A stretch of 64,000 nt of DNA from Brachyspira hampsonii (lineage in GTDB: Bacteria > Spirochaetota > Brachyspiria > Brachyspirales > Brachyspiraceae), in contig NZ_CP019914.1 of NCBI RefSeq assembly GCF_002214805.1, forward strand, positions 2,418,001 through 2,482,000, given 5' to 3'. Positions 62,797-64,000 of this stretch are shown in pieces. Position 1 is the stretch's first letter, and every line of letters starts with the position of its first letter. The notes below the pieces were generated by a model, which did no database searches, was not told where the DNA came from, and saw nothing but the letters and a program-made list of their open reading frames with translations. Both the position numbers and the translations under genes were made by a program.

Positions 62797-64000
62797 ATGA
62801 TAAAAAACACATTAAAAATTATTTGCTTTATAGCGGTATTTATTATATTACTCTGGACTTCCAGCAGAGTATTAAGATTTAAAAATGAGAATGGTATATA
62901 TCAGGGCGACAGTTTTTATGAACAGAAAACTAACAGCATAGATTTACTTATTCTTGGAAGCAGTCATGTACACTATAATATTAATCCGGCTGCTTTATAT
63001 AATGAGTATGGAATTGCCGCTTATAATTTTACATCTGGAAGCCAGCCTATATGGAGTACATATCATTATTTAATAGAAGCTTTAAAATATCAAAAACCTA
63101 AATTAATAGCATTAGAGTCCTATATTATAGCAGCAAGCAGAACTAATGTCGTAGATTATCAAATAGTAGCAGCTACTTATGCATTAAGATGGTCTCAAAA
63201 TAGAATAAACTCTTTAAAAATTACTGCTGCAGATAGATTTGATGAGTTTATTAACCCAATGTATAGATACCATAACAGATATAAAGATTTAAAAGATGAA
63301 GACTTTATTCCTTATGCTAATAATTATAATCATTATAAATATTTCAAAGGCTATTCTTTTCATAATAAAACATTTCCTGTTAAAGAGCCTAATATAAGAA
63401 ATATAAAAGATACTCTGCCTTTACTTGAAGAGCAGGAAACCTATTACAGAAAAATATTAGAGCTTGCCAAAACTAATAATATACCTATAGTAGTTATAGC
63501 CTCTCCTTTCCCTATGACTGATGATGAGGCTAGACATTTTAATAGGGTAGGTGAGATTGCAAAAGAATATGATGTTCCTTTTATGAATTTTAATCATTAT
63601 TATGATGATTATGATTTGGATTTTTGGACTGATTATAATGATGCTGGGCATTTAAACTATAAGGGAGTAGAAAAATATACTTCATTTTTAGGAAAATATT
63701 TAAAAGATAATTTTGATTTTCCTGACAGAAGAGGAGACAGCAATTATAATACTTGGGAGAAAAATGCTTTATACGAATACAATAGAGTTTATGATATGAA
63801 TCTTAGAGATATAGATAATATTCATAACTATATAACAAAAATAACTAATCTTAATGATTATACTATAGTAATAAATATGTTGGGCAAGTACAATACTAAT
63901 GATAATGTTATAAAAGGGCTTTATTCTAATTTTAATATTACTAATGAAATGTATACTAATAATGTTTCTTATGTTATAGATAAAAATAAATTAGTATTTT
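62797..64000 (+). CDS. SGNH/AlgX-like surface acyltransferase partner, 3' end outside the window
   Basis: The first 401 codons. One N-terminal membrane anchor (residues about 5-23), then an SGNH-like fold: SIDLLILGSSHVHYNINPAALYNEYGIAAYNFTSGSQP with the candidate nucleophile Ser in GSSH, IPIVVIASPFPMT, and YNDAGHLNYKGVEKYTSFLGKYL, where the Asp and His of DxGHLNxxG complete the triad. Such DltD/AlgX/PatB-type proteins receive acyl groups from an MBOAT partner, present directly upstream. The gene leaves the window still in frame, so the C-terminal domain is unseen. Confidence 0.8.
   Translation, partial: MIKNTLKIICFIAVFIILLWTSSRVLRFKNENGIYQGDSFYEQKTNSIDLLILGSSHVHYNINPAALYNEYGIAAYNFTSGSQPIWSTYHYLIEALKYQKPKLIALESYIIAASRTNVVDYQIVAATYALRWSQNRINSLKITAADRFDEFINPMYRYHNRYKDLKDEDFIPYANNYNHYKYFKGYSFHNKTFPVKEPNIRNIKDTLPLLEEQETYYRKILELAKTNNIPIVVIASPFPMTDDEARHFNRVGEIAKEYDVPFMNFNHYYDDYDLDFWTDYNDAGHLNYKGVEKYTSFLGKYLKDNFDFPDRRGDSNYNTWEKNALYEYNRVYDMNLRDIDNIHNYITKITNLNDYTIVINMLGKYNTNDNVIKGLYSNFNITNEMYTNNVSYVIDKNKLVF

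Noticed and set aside
63457-63651. A 64-codon minus-strand frame at the right end
   Set aside because: It lies fully within the SGNH-like gene on the opposite strand and has no features of a real gene.

Overview
The window is chromosomal DNA from a strongly AT-rich spirochaete, most likely a Brachyspira species. The clues are the NADH oxidase used as a Brachyspira marker gene, an NAD-linked [FeFe]-hydrogenase operon typical of a strict fermenter, many short-spacer lipoproteins, 7TM chemoreceptor-like proteins, and housekeeping genes (prs, rplY, pth, queA, lepB, purH) whose codon use matches the rest of the window. The genus assignment is by recognition, not by a search. About 55 protein genes, one tRNA, one clear TPP riboswitch, one unassigned structured leader and many rho-independent terminators can be supported.

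Left end (1-7.1 kb): an accessory-looking region. A tandem array with a unit of about 1.14 kb carries two near-identical secreted-protein genes, a collapsed 55-residue third copy, and fused remnants of a lipoprotein gene and a YbjQ-like gene. A gene-free kilobase with GC-rich islands follows, then two paralogous beta-propeller lipoproteins, an Rrf2 regulator and a Crp/Fnr regulator.

7.2-19.2 kb: a sialic-acid-type Na+ symporter with a NanM-like epimerase, behind a strong promoter whose start site lies in a perfect 16-bp palindrome. Next come a selenium/sulfur-transfer operon (YedF, cysteine desulfurase-like, DUF3343), a cvpA plus two 7TM MCP-like genes, a MATE exporter and a small lipoprotein.

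19.3-34.3 kb: a McrBC-type restriction locus (EVE-like/McrB fusion plus a frameshifted McrC), lepB with an unknown gene and queA, an M19 dipeptidase with an ECF S component, nox, mtnK-mtnA, and a degenerate HD-GYP protein.

34.4-49.2 kb: tRNA-Gln-prs-rplY-pth-pth/ABM, a SpoIIE-type phosphatase, a YhcH protein, a flavodoxin-type reductase behind a pseudoknot-like leader, hydCBA, a DUF4261 protein, an outer-membrane barrel protein, a 17-base perfect G-quadruplex motif, and a two-gene AAA-ATPase/TOPRIM module resembling phage-defence nucleases.

49.3-64 kb: purH, a rhodanese, a TPP-riboswitch operon pairing an OppA-type binding lipoprotein with TenA, a complete PTS/MupG operon with two IIC paralogues and its own PRD regulator and HPr-like protein, and an MBOAT acyltransferase followed by an SGNH-like partner that runs off the right edge.

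Best candidates for something new: the TPP-controlled peptide-type binding protein with TenA, the tandem secreted genes with a localised variable block, the AAA/TOPRIM module, the unassigned leader at 39.5 kb, and the HPr paralogue with Lys at position 46.
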